A stretch of DNA of 64,000 bases from Patagioenas fasciata (lineage: Eukaryota > Chordata > Aves > Columbiformes > Columbidae). A model generated the notes under the pieces. That model made no database searches, was not told the DNA's origin, and was given only the letters and a program-made list of their open reading frames with translations. The stretch lies in contig NC_092524.1 of the NCBI RefSeq assembly GCF_037038585.1, positions 44,335,001 through 44,399,000 of the forward strand, read 5' to 3'. A program made the translations under genes and the position numbers. Below, piece by piece: positions 25,201 to 36,200 of this stretch (positions within the stretch are counted from its first letter, which is position 1; each line of letters starts with the position of its first letter).

Positions 25201-26440
25201 AAAACCCAGTACTGTTTCAAATCTTTTGATACCGGTTTTCCAGGGAAAAGATTGGAGAAGGAAAATAAACCTTGCAAACTTTTGAGCCTGGGAAATTGGG
25301 TACTTTTTGGATCTGGAACGAGAATCACTGTCTACCTGGAAGAGATTCTGATCAGGTGTCAGATGACCTAATTTAGTTGTCAAACCAGATACAAACAAAA
25401 ATGAACTCATGGGTCTGACACAGGAAGCAGAGATAACTCTGCTTCTGCTCAACCCCACAGGAAGAAATGGAAATTCTATCCCAAATCCAAGCAGTCCTTT
25501 CCAGATTTTCAGACCACAAAGATGTGACTAGTCATACTGGTTTTGGCTCAGATAGAGTTACATTTCTTCTTAATAGCTTGTATAGTGCTAGGTTTTGGAT
25601 CTGTGCTGGAAACAGTGTTGACAACACACGGATGTTTTAGCTATTGCTGAGCAGTAGTTACACAGAGCCAAGGCCTTTTCTGCTCCTCACACCAGCCCAC
25701 CAGCGAGTGGGCTGGGGGTGCACAAGGAGCTGGGAGGGGACATGGCTGGGACAGCTGGGCCCAGCTGACCACAGGGATATTCCACACCATACGATGTCAT
25801 GCTCCACAACAAAACAGCGTGCAGGGGTGGGGGGAGGAGATGTGGAAGCTGGCCAGGGCTGTCACTTCGCAGGGTCTGGCTGGGCATTAGGCAGTTGATG
25901 GTGAACAACTGGGTATTTTGCACCACTTGTTTTTCTGGGTTTTGTTTCTTTTCTTCCTTACTGTGAGTTGGGGAGGGGGGGTGGTGTTTGTTTTTCTAAT
26001 TCTAAATCGTTTTTACCTCAAGTCCTGAGTTTTCTCACTTTCAGCCTTCCAGTTCTCTCCTCTGTCCCACTGGCTGGGAGAATCAGAGACTCACTGTGTG
26101 GTGCTTAGCTGCCTATGGAGGTTAAACCACAACACTAGTAAGGTCACTTCAATGACTCAGAAAAAATGGTCTAAACAAAGCTACTGGCTAAAGACATTAA
26201 ATATAAGCATCTTGCATGGCATAATGCTTACTTTATAATCAAAACCTCAGCACTGAGTCAGGAAGCGGGTCTTGGGTTCAGTCAGTTGGAGGTCTCGTGT
26301 CATATCCGTTTATCTTCAGTAGAGCATTGCTTTTCCCATCCCTATAAACACAAAGTACAGCAATGTAAGATGTCACCTCCATAGTCATCCAAATGGGAAA
26401 TGTAGCCAGTTCACATGTGTTGATTTCCTCCCATTGAGGA
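10201..26440. other. Intergenic desert, left part
   Basis: About 16 kb of mostly AT-rich, single-copy-looking DNA without recognisable genes. Short homopolymer runs occur (A near 12292-12304, T at 14227-14246, A near 18938-18950, T near 21168-21179). One 217-codon plus-strand open frame at 11298-11951 has no recognised domain and is discussed as a finding. A short stretch near 21190-21290 vaguely resembles an old minus-strand CR1, but too weakly to annotate. The rest shows nothing I can name. Confidence 0.6.
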
Positions 26441-26449
26441 TGAAGTCCA

Positions 26450-27858
26450 GCTCAAATAGGCTGGCAGACATCCCAATCTACAAGAAGGGCAACAGCGATG
26501 ACCCTGGCAACTACAGGCTTGTCAGCCTCACTTCTGTTCGTGGCAAAATCATGGAGAATATTGTTCTGGGAGTTATTGAAAAACATCTGAATGACAATGC
26601 AGTCATTGGTCCCAGCCAGCATGGGTTCCTGAGGGGAAAGTCTTGTTTGACAAACATAATTTCATCCTACGACAAGGTTACCCACTTAGTTGACCAAGGG
26701 ATGCCTGTCAATATGATCTTTTTGGATTTCAGTAAAGCCTTTGATACTGTCTCTCACAGTGTCCTCCTGGACAAGATGTCCAGCATACAGCTGGGTAAAC
26801 ACACAATGCAGTGGGTGAGCAATTGCCTGACTGACTGGACTCAAAGGGTTCTAGTAAATGGGGTTATGTCGGGCTGTTGAATAGTCACTAGCGGGGTTCC
26901 ACAGGGATCCATCTTAGGGCCGGAACTCTTCAATATCTTTATAAATGACTTAGACTCAGGACTTGAGGGATTGGTTAGTAAGTTTGCTGGTGACACAAAA
27001 CTGAGGGGAGCTGTCAGCACTCTTGAGGGCAGAGAGGCCGTGCAGAGGGATCTGGACAAATTGGAGAACTGGGCAGTCACCAACCATGTGAAGTTCAACA
27101 GGAGTAAGTGCCAGATTTTGCACCTGGGACACGACAACCCTGGCCGTACATACAGACTGGACGATGAGGTGCTGGAGAACAGGTCTGCGGAGAGGGATCT
27201 GGGGGTTCTGGTTGATGACAAATCGAACATGAGCCAACAGTGTGCCCTGGCAGCCAAGAGGGCCAACCGTGTCCTGGGTGCATCAAGCACAACATTGCCA
27301 GCCAGGCTAGGGAGGTGATTGTCCCGCTCTGCTCTGCACTGGTGCAGCCTCACCTGGAACACTGTGTGCAGTTCTGGGTGCCACAGGATAAAAAAATATT
27401 AAGCTACTAGAGAATGTCCAGAAAAGGGCTACAAAGTTGGTGAAGGATTTGGAGAGGAAACCATATGAGGAGCAGCTAAAGTCACTTGGTTTGTTCAGCC
27501 TGGAGAAGAGGAGACTAAAAGGAGACCCCATCACGGCTACAGGTTCCTCACAAGGGGAGGAGGAGGGGCAGGCATCAAACTCTTCTCTTTAGTAACCAGT
27601 GACAGAACCTGGGAGAATGATAGAAAGATGTGCCAAGGGAGGTTTAGGTTGGACATTAGGAAAAGATTCTTGACCCAGAGGGTGATGGAGCACTGGAACA
27701 GGATCCCCAGGTAGGCAGTCATGGCCTCAAGCCTGGCAGTTTTCAAGAAGAGACTGGACAACGCTCTCAGACACATGGTGTGAACTCTGGGGCTGTCATA
27801 TGTAGATCATTGTGGGTCCCTTCCAACTCAGGACATTCCATGATTCCATGATTCTGGG
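26450..27858 (+). mobile_element. CR1 LINE fragment A (5'-truncated, dead)
   Basis: This is the 3' portion of a CR1 non-LTR retrotransposon in plus orientation. It has reverse-transcriptase text typical of the family: IPIYKKG, NYRLVSLTSV, HGFLRGKSCLTNI and FLDFSKAFDTVSH (RT motif A). After one in-frame TGA at 26878-26880 come [21 protein letters not shown] and the catalytic-box region. That box reads KFAGDTKL, where active copies have FADDTKL, so one catalytic Asp is lost. The same frame runs to about 27318, then shifts. The 3' end is the usual CR1 3'UTR ending in ATTCCATG-type octamer repeats near 27838-27858. The first two thirds of a full-length element is absent. The 5' boundary is approximate. 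Confidence 0.92.
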
Positions 27859-29699
27859 CCTATTTTCTTATTTCAACAAACTGCCAATAAAGAGCAGATA
27901 TGCAGTAAAAGTGTTAACATCTATTTCCACAACTACTGACAAAGGAGACTTTCTGCCTTTGCTGTATTTCAATAGCTGATGTGTGTCCTTGACTTTTACC
28001 AGTCTGACAAATCTTCCCATTTTGCCATTAGCATGCAGCACTGTTGATGTGGCCACACTCTTGCTTCCATCCACCAGCTGCCTGCAGAGCTAGGAATCAT
28101 GCATGGGGAGCAAGGAGAGAATTTGAAAGGGGCAGGAGAAAAATAAACTGTTACTTGGGGAAATTTGTTACGGATTCCTGGCTAACGCATGAAAATATCC
28201 CAAATTATACTTCTCATAAATCTTGGCAGGGAAACAGAGTGAGTTCAAGGTTACCATCTCTGAAAAACTGAATTGTATTTTCCAGCAGTATATCCCTACT
28301 ACAATTCTTGATGACTTACATATTCAAAGAAAGAAAAGATTACTGCCGACTCTTTCAAACAGAGAATAGCTATTGAAGCACAGAAGTGTCCCCTCTTGGG
28401 AGTGTTTCTGTTCCCAGGGTGAAAATTCAGGGTCTTTTTGAAAGATCAATATAAATGACTGATGAGCTGCAGGATCCTTTCCTTCTCCTTAGGAGAGATT
28501 CAAGAAAAGCTGGTCAGAAAATCAGAAATTATTTTTTTTAAATGTTCATTCCCCCAAACCAAAACTTTTCACAAAGACATTTTGTCTTCAGTTAGCTTTT
28601 GGTAGAAGGATTTCTCAGCCCTCTGTTCTACCAGGAGCAGATATTAATCCAGAGCCATGGTTCCTGAAACCAACTGCTTTGCTGTCTCTTTTTTACACAA
28701 AAGGAAAGTCTGCTTTGGAAGATGTAATCTTCCTTTTTCAGAGATTTCATGGGAGGCTCTGCCCTTGAGTCACCCTCTCCTGTGTGGAGTTTCAAGATAC
28801 TGAGCTGTTCTGCCAAGCGAGGAGGAGCACACAAGAGTCTGAGCACATGTTCTGTCATGCAAGGAAAAGGATGTCCATGCTCTGAGACACCAGCTATCTT
28901 CTCACCTTTGATTTGTACTTCTTTGCTTTGTTCTCCCCATGTGGTACCTTGGGATCCCTGAGAGGCAGCTGCTCAGAGACCTGAGTGTCACCACTGCCAC
29001 CCAACAGCAGCGTCAATGTGTGCTGAAGCTAACCTGAGCTGGAGGACTGACAGCCTCTGTGTTCCCTGTACTTATTACCCCCAGCAAACTGCTCAGCCCC
29101 TGTTATTTCTATCAGTCCAAGGCATAGCTAACCTTATACCTGTTCCTCAACCTGGCCTGGTATTTTGAAATCCTCATGTGTTATCCATAAAGATCACAGT
29201 GCAAGAAATATTATCTTTTCCCCACTGAAAACTCCAAGTTAAAAGCCATGACAGCTGCTGCAGAGGCTTCACCAAAAGCCATATCAGCAGTTTCTGTTTT
29301 AAATACATTTTTTTTTACCCAGTCACACTGATGCAGCTGCAGTTTTCGGCAGAGCCTTCTCTGTGACTGATTTGCTGTTTTCTCTCACTTTCCATTAGAA
29401 ATCATCTAGGGCTTTCAACACCTCAAGACATAGTTTATGAAACTCTGAAAGTGAAGGTTAAATATATCACAGCATCTGGCAAAGCCCTGTTAGAACCAAG
29501 GTCAAGTATTTTACATTTTTAGATGGAGGAAAATCTTTGTTCTCTTACTGCATTCTAAATGCCATCTGAAATTACCAAATGTTACCTGAAATTTGCCGTG
29601 TCAGTAACACACTGCAAGTACCTCACTGCTAATGGGCACTACCTGATGAATTGGAATTGATCTGCCAAAGCCAAAGGCAGGGCATCCAAACCTCCTGTG
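27859..29699. other. Intergenic, no gene seen
   Basis: Unique-looking, moderately AT-rich DNA between two plus-strand CR1 copies. Open frames are short and have no recognised motifs. A short T-rich run lies near 29310. Nothing else is seen. Confidence 0.5.
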
Positions 29700-30611
29700 G
29701 CCATGAGGGCAACCAGGAGCTGGTTAATCTCTTTATCAGTGATCTGGATTAGGGAACTGAGTGCACCCTTAGTAAACTTGCAGATGACACCAGATTGGGT
29801 GGGAGTGTTGATCTGCTGGAGGGTAGGATGGCCATACAGAAGGATCTGAACTGGCTGGATCATTGGACTCAGACCAATTGTATGAGGTTTAACTAGGCCA
29901 AGTGCTGGGTTCTGCACGTGGGTCGTAACAACCGCAGGCAGAGCTACAGGCTCAGGGAAGAGTGCTGGAAAGCTGTACAGAGGAAACGGATCTGGGGATG
30001 TTGATTGACAGCTGGCTGAATATGAGCCAGCAGTGTGCCCAGGTGGCAAAAAGGTCAACAACATCCTGGCTTTTATCAGGAATAGTGTGGCCAGCAGGAC
30101 TAGAGAAGTGATTGTGCCACTGTACTCAGCACTGGTGAGACCCCACCTTGAATACTGTGTTCAGTTTTGGGCCCCTCGTCATAAAGAAGGACATTGAAAT
30201 ACTAGGGAGAGTGCAGAGGAGGGCAAAGAAGCTGGTGAGGGGTCTAGAGCAGAAGTCTGATGAGGAGCAGGTGAGGGAACTGGGGCTGTTTAGCTTGGAG
30301 AAAAGGAGGCTGAAGGGAGACCTTATCACTGTCTACAACTACCTGAACAACAACTACTTCTCCCGAGTAGCAAACAACAGGATGAAAGGAAATGGCCTCA
30401 AGTTGCACCAGGGGAAGGTTAGATTGGGTGTTAGGAAAAAAACTCTTCATGGAAAGAGTTGTTGGGCATTTTAACAGGCTGCCCAGGGAGGTGGTGGAGT
30501 CACCATCCCTGGAAGTGTTTAAAAGGTGTTTAGACAAGGTTCTTAGGGACATGGTTTAGTGCTAGAGTTAGGTTAGGTTATGGTTGGACTTGATGATCCT
30601 GAGGTTCTCTT
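29700..30611 (+). mobile_element. CR1 LINE fragment B, 5' segment (interrupted by fragment C)
   Basis: A plus-strand CR1 copy starting within the RT domain. Translation in broken frames gives text like ELVNLFISDLD, then [13 protein letters not shown]. The two catalytic Asp residues are kept in this copy, but frameshifts and stops destroy the frame. The C-terminal part and 3'UTR follow (KRRLKGDLITVYNYL and the Leu-Phe-Ser-Leu-Glu region at about 30280-30340). The copy reaches GGTTGGACTTGATGATCC in its 3'UTR and then stops abruptly at about 30611, where a minus-strand CR1 begins. Its missing last bases reappear at 31199-31222. Confidence 0.9.
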
Positions 30612-31198
30612 TCACAGAATCACAGAGTCACAGAATATTAGGGATTGGAAGGGACCTTGAAAGATCATCTAGTCCAATCCCGCTGTTGGAGCAGGAACAC
30701 CTAGATGAGGTTACACAGGAATGTGTCCAGGCAGGTCTTGAATGCCTCCAGAGTAGGAGACTCCGCAATCTCCCTGGGCAGCCTGTTCCAGTGTTCTGTC
30801 ACCCTCACTGAGAAGAAGTTTCCACTCAAATTTAAATGGAACCTCTTGTGTTCCAGTTTGTACCCATTACCCCTTGTCCTATCATTGTTTGTCACCTGGC
30901 TCCATCCTCGTGACACTCACCCTTTATATATCTGTAAACATTAATGAGGTCACCCCTCAGTCTCCTCTTCTCCAAGCTAAAGAGCCCCAGCTCCCCCTGC
31001 CTTTCCTCATAAAGGAGATACTCCACTCCCTTAATCATCTTTGTTGCCCTACGCTGGACTCTTTCCAGCAGTTCCCTGTCTTTCTTGAACTGAAAGACCC
31101 AGAACTGGACACAATATTCCAGGTGTGGTCTCACCAGGGCAGAGTGGAGGGGAAGGAGAACCTCTCTCGACCTACTGAACACCCCCCTTCTAATACAC
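30612..31198 (-). mobile_element. CR1 LINE fragment C, inserted into fragment B
   Basis: A 5'-truncated CR1 in minus orientation, about 587 bases. Its 3' end is at the left (TCACAGAATCACAG, the reverse complement of the terminal repeat), followed by the CR1 3'UTR and the C-terminal ORF2 region (minus-strand text [17 protein letters not shown] and [14 protein letters not shown]). It ends at about 31198 within the sequence that would continue upstream in a longer CR1. It lies inside the 3'UTR of fragment B and is therefore younger. Confidence 0.9.
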
Positions 31199-31222
31199 TG
31201 AAGTGATTCTATGATTCTATGG
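31199..31222 (+). mobile_element. CR1 LINE fragment B, terminal 3' segment
   Basis: TGAAGTGATTCTATGATTCT and the next four bases match the last bases of an avian CR1 in plus orientation, including two copies of the terminal octamer-type repeat. Fragment B at 29700-30611 lacks exactly this end. The two pieces are best read as one copy split by fragment C. Confidence 0.8.
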
Positions 31223-32354
31223 TAGGTTTCAATAGGTGGGAGCCAGAAGATTCCACAACTATCACCACCAGACAGCTCATTGTGGGTGGCAAAGACTTGC
31301 TGGAGTTCCACTGCTTCCCCAAGGTGCTGTCCTCTCTCTAGACACTCACCTTCACTCACCCCAGGAATCACCTGATTCAACTCTCCCATCCAAGGTGCAG
31401 GTTCCTTCAGAAACAGAGACAACTGTGCAATAGCTACTGAAGACATAAAAAAAGGAGTTGGCTCTCATGAGTGTAATGGTAAGAGGGTAAGAGGGTAAGA
31501 GGGTGTCTGGTCCCTGCTGATTTGAGACCTTCTTGAGCAGCCCGGGCTGGGCAGGAGGTGGCGGACAGGCTGATCCCTGTGGGGCTTTACAAGGGGAGCT
31601 TCCAGCAGAGCAGGGAAGCCTGTTTCCATGCCCTGAGAAGTCTGACAGTCCCACAGCAAGGCTTTGAGAAAACCTTGTGGAAGAGGGAAGAAAATTACCT
31701 CTTAGGACTCCTAGTGATGCTAGGAGAAAGGAAGAGAACATGTCATCATCTTAATTCTCCCCTTCCCCCCCTTTTATTCTGTTTTCTTGGTGGTTGTCTT
31801 CCGTGAGTGCTGTTAGCACACATCTCAGAAACAAATGGATGAGTTAAAAGGACATTCTTCTCCAGCTGCCCTTGACATCAAAGCAGAGACGAGTACTTTC
31901 TAAGGTAAAAGATACAACTCTGCTTGACCTCTAGCTTCTGCGTCCATATATATACAAAAACATACAGGCTCTTCCTTATTCATTTCAGTCAATGTCTGTG
32001 GTAGAATGGAAGTAATTTTGTGGGGTTTGTGCAATTCAGTGCATGGAATTAAACAGTAAAAAAATGAAACACAAATACAATTTTTAAATTGCCAATAGTG
32101 AGAAGATGTCAGTGACACTATCCTATCTCATCATCATTAAAAGAGATGTCTGAAACAGTAATAAAAAGTGGTCTAAAGAAAGAAAGATGAAAATCAGTGA
32201 ATAATGGTGTTACACGGTGCATCTTCTTCTCTATGGTGGCTTCACTTCATTTTTGTTAAGTTGGACAGATCTAGTCATTTGTTTGAGGGTATCTCTGACA
32301 AAATTCCTGCTGTGAGGGCTTTCGCAGAGCAGAATCTCATCTGATATAAGATTG
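31223..32354. other. Intergenic, no gene seen
   Basis: Unique-looking DNA without a supported gene. A small tandem repeat of GGTAAGAG (three copies) sits at 31479-31502. Open frames are short and have no recognised domain. Confidence 0.5.
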
Positions 32355-33285
32355 TGAGAATATAAGAACTTCAGTGCTAAGTCAGATCAAAAGTCCACCT
32401 AGCCAATATTCCGTAACAGCCAACAGTAGATGTCTGGAGGAGAGCAAGATGGCAGAGAAAAACATATAGTGATGTTTCTCCAAAATAAACTTCCAGTCTC
32501 CAGCAACTTGTGTCTCAGAGATCTCCTGAACCAGTCAAGGTATTTAGTCTTTGATGAGTTTCTTTTGCTTGAACTTTTCCAGTCTTTTCCTGAACTTGTG
32601 CATAGTTTTAGTACTCACAGTGCCTTTTGACAAAGAATTCTTTTGCTTAGCAACATTAACAACCATTACCTTTTTGTTTATTTGTAATCTACCACTGGCC
32701 AATGTCATGGGATGCCCCCTCACCCTTGTACTGGGACAAGGACAATAATTACTTTCTATTTGTGCTCTCCTTGGAACCCAGGACTTTATACACCTTCATT
32801 ATATCTTTCTTCTGTTATTTCTTTTCAGGCTGAAGGTGCCTCCCCTTATAGGGAAACAATTTCACACCTGCGTCAACCTTCCCTGAGCCTTTTCCAATTC
32901 TGTTACGTCCTTTTTGAGGAGGACAGCTGGAACTGTACATAGTGTTCAGGATACAGATGTACACTAAAATTATACAAAGGTATTATGTTTTCTGTTTTAT
33001 TCTCTTTCCCTTTCCTCAGCATTTTTAACATTGTTTCCATTACTAAACATTAAGAAGGCATTTTCATAGGACTATCATTATAAACTTTCATTCCTGAGTA
33101 GCGGTTTCTGAACACAAAATATTATATGTGAAATTATCATAGGATTTTTTTGATATGTATCACTTAATGTTCATCTTCACTAGATTTCATCTGCTATTTA
33201 GTATCCAGCCACTCCATCTTGCAAGATCCTTCTGGATAGTTCTGTCACCCTACAAATTATAGTTGAAGCATTCAGTATCTGCTAT
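32355..33285 (-). mobile_element. Ancient, highly decayed CR1-like LINE remnant
   Basis: Several phrases of the minus-strand 3' portion of old amniote CR1 elements can be read on the plus strand in the right order. These are a GTCAGATCAAAAGTCCACCT block near 32380-32400, TGAGCCTTTTCCAATTCTG near 32885-32902, a TGGAACTGTACATAGTGTTC block near 32930-32950, and ATTTCATCTGCTATTTAG followed by CACTCCATCTTGCAAGATCC near 33184-33230. Divergence is far greater than in fragments A-D, with no usable frame, so this insertion is much older. The order and spacing of the matching blocks argue against chance. Confidence 0.65.
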
Positions 33286-36200
33286 TTCAAGGAGTAGAAC
33301 ATGTAGTTAATTTTTATGTAGATTAAAGAACATAATAAAATTAAATATATGTCAGAGAAAGTTATAACCACTTGATCTAGTTTGTATATTCAATAATTCC
33401 AGGCTTCTTATTTATTGCAAATTCGTGAGAGAGGATGAGAAACTCTTCCTGGAAATGGCTGGTGGTGTGACAGTGGGTGGGGGATGCATCTGGGGCATGA
33501 GCTTGAGCAGTTTCACACAAATAATCCCTGTTGTCTTCTTCCTGCACTTTAAATAAACTACTTCCATTGTCTATTGCTGCAGTGGGAACAGACTGCACAT
33601 ATGGGACATAACATGTGCAGCTCAGAGGTGTCTTCGCAGTTGTAGCCAACATCTGATTTCAGAAAAAATCTGGAGTCAAATACTTTGATCTTGAGATTGG
33701 AATATTTTTAAAGTCTATTATAAATAACAGTCCCAGATTTTATTTTATTATTTTTTTAAATATACTGTTTGGAATGAAAAAGCAGTGATTAGGGAAAGGA
33801 TGGAGAACAATGATCCTACTCTCAGTCTGTGGACTGTAAGTTTTTCTCCTCTGCCAGGCTCTGAGCTCAACATGGGGCACAAGTGTGCCACAGAGGGCAT
33901 ATGCGAGGAATTCTCAGGTTCTTTCTCTTGAGCCCTACGTTACCAGAGCAGCATGAGTCCAAGAAAGAAAAGGGACCCATCATTTTCCTTACTTTGGGCC
34001 CTGAGAACTGTAAACTCCCACATGCAGCGTGGAAGTGGGCTTTAACCTGCAACGTTTCAGAAATAGAGTGCAAGAAGAAGAAAATATGGAAGTTGATTAA
34101 AAATCACAAGGAGGCAACCTAGGCTTCAACAAAGACACCTTATGGAAGGATAAACTTTTCCCATCTAGCTTCATAGGGATGATTTAGCTGCTGGGATGCA
34201 AAGAAAGCAGAAGCTAATTATCAAATGAACATTGTCTTAATATGTTAATGAAGCGGTTTTGCTAATAGCGAGAGACCTGAATTTTAATACATTTTAAGAG
34301 CTCCTTGATTACGTGTTTGTTAGTTGTTATGATCATTTTAAATTATCTGTGCATGGCTTTATAATGGGTTAAAAACTGTATTAAGCACTGTATTCTAAAC
34401 AGGCCTTGATGAGGCAAGTGAATAGTGCAAACATTGTCGCTGGGAAATTCACTTCAAAAGAAATGTAAACTAGTTAACCTAAAACATGTCATCAACTCCA
34501 ACAGTCACACTTAGCAATGTAAGAAATTTTTTATGTACTGGCCAGCTACCTCTTTGGAAATGTTTTTTTCTCATGAAAACAGTATTTCAGGAATCCAACA
34601 GATATTATATCAGAGTGTTTCTGTATAGAGTATAACTGGTCTCAAAACATATTTTGCTGTTGAATTTAGGGGAATGAATGAAGCAGTTCCAAATATACCA
34701 AGTTAATCCATCTTATCCTTAGTGACTACAACCAAACCCTGTGGTAGTTGTGGTGGGTTTTGTTTGTTTGTTTGGTGGTGTTTTTCTTTGTTTTGTTTTG
34801 TTTTGTTTTGTTTTGGGGGGAGTGGTGTTTGTTGTTGTTTAATTTTGTTTTGGTTTGTTCATTTGGTTTTGCTTTGTTTACTTGTTTTTGTTGCTATTGT
34901 TTTCATTCAGTTATCCACAGATATACAAATTTTTTTCTTTCCCATTCAAACAATATGCATAATTGTCTTTAAGCAGGTCTGGGACCAGTACAAATAAAAA
35001 AACACCTTCTGCAATGACACCAGCACAAAAATGTGCACACCTATACAGTGCTTTTCTGTTAAAAGGCTTCTTTGACCCTCTTGCCCTCAATTTTATTTGA
35101 AATCAAGTAATCTTGGACCATTTTCCTTCCTTCTTCAGCTTATGTTCATTCAGCTGGAATAGCCTTCAATCGAAGGCTTCCCGATGACCAACAGACTCCT
35201 ATGGAGCCTGAACAGGATCTGCTGCTCAAGAAAATAGTGACTGTTACTGGTCCTCTGGCTTCAGGTTCTGCAATTTCTTGAAGGAGCCAAACAGAGGTAT
35301 CATCTCCAGGAGGTAGCCTTCAGCCCTTGAAAACCTGTTTGCAGCCAAAACACTGACAAAAACCAGCATGGTGTCTGTGTTGACAGAGAGGTTGTTGCTC
35401 CTGGAAGGATGTTGGTGTTTGCTGGGGTCTGCTCACACACTTGTGTTCATTTGGAGTTTTTTTCCCCTGTTGTTAAATGAAATGATAGTTGAACCGTGTG
35501 TGTGTCAAACATTCTCTGTCTGTATGTGTGTGAGTGTATGTATTCTCCCTGCTCAGGCAATTAAGGAAGTCAGACCTTAGTTTGCCAAAACCAGAAAGTG
35601 AAGTTCTGGATGGGAAGGAAATGGAGAATTAGGCACAAATGGGAGCTGTATTTACATTGGACAAACAACCATTAGGTGGTTTAAACCTGCCCCTCATTAC
35701 TTCAACTAACATAAAACAAAAGGCTCATGCTTGTTAAATAAAGGTGTTTTGTGAACCTCTTCTGTAATACAAAGTTATATAGCAGCTGGTACGGGGTCCT
35801 CCTCATTTTGATGGAGACACGCATGCTTTCCTCATTCAGATTCCAAAACTGTCTGGAGGACAGGGCCATTGTAACAGTTTGATAAGCATTTAGGCTACTT
35901 TAGAGCACCAAAATGCCTGATTAATGAGCCAGTGCTCCCTACCTCCCTTGGACTTGGATACCTGATTTAATTCCTCTGGATCAAGTCCATGCAGTGGTAG
36001 AGACAGGCAAAATCTTAAGGCTAGCACAGGAAACTCAGACCATCTAAAACAAAACACCTCTTAGGAAACTACCAGAGAGGATGCTTAAATACAGTGTAGT
36101 TGACTTTGGCAGTTTGCAAAATTAAATATATGTGTTATGTGAGATAAAGAAAATAATATAGGGTGATAGTGCTGATTTTATTGCATTAATTTTTTCATAT

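Noticed and set aside
26956..27362. Minus-strand frames opposite CR1 fragment A
   Set aside because: Antisense to the CR1 reverse-transcriptase region; not independent genes.
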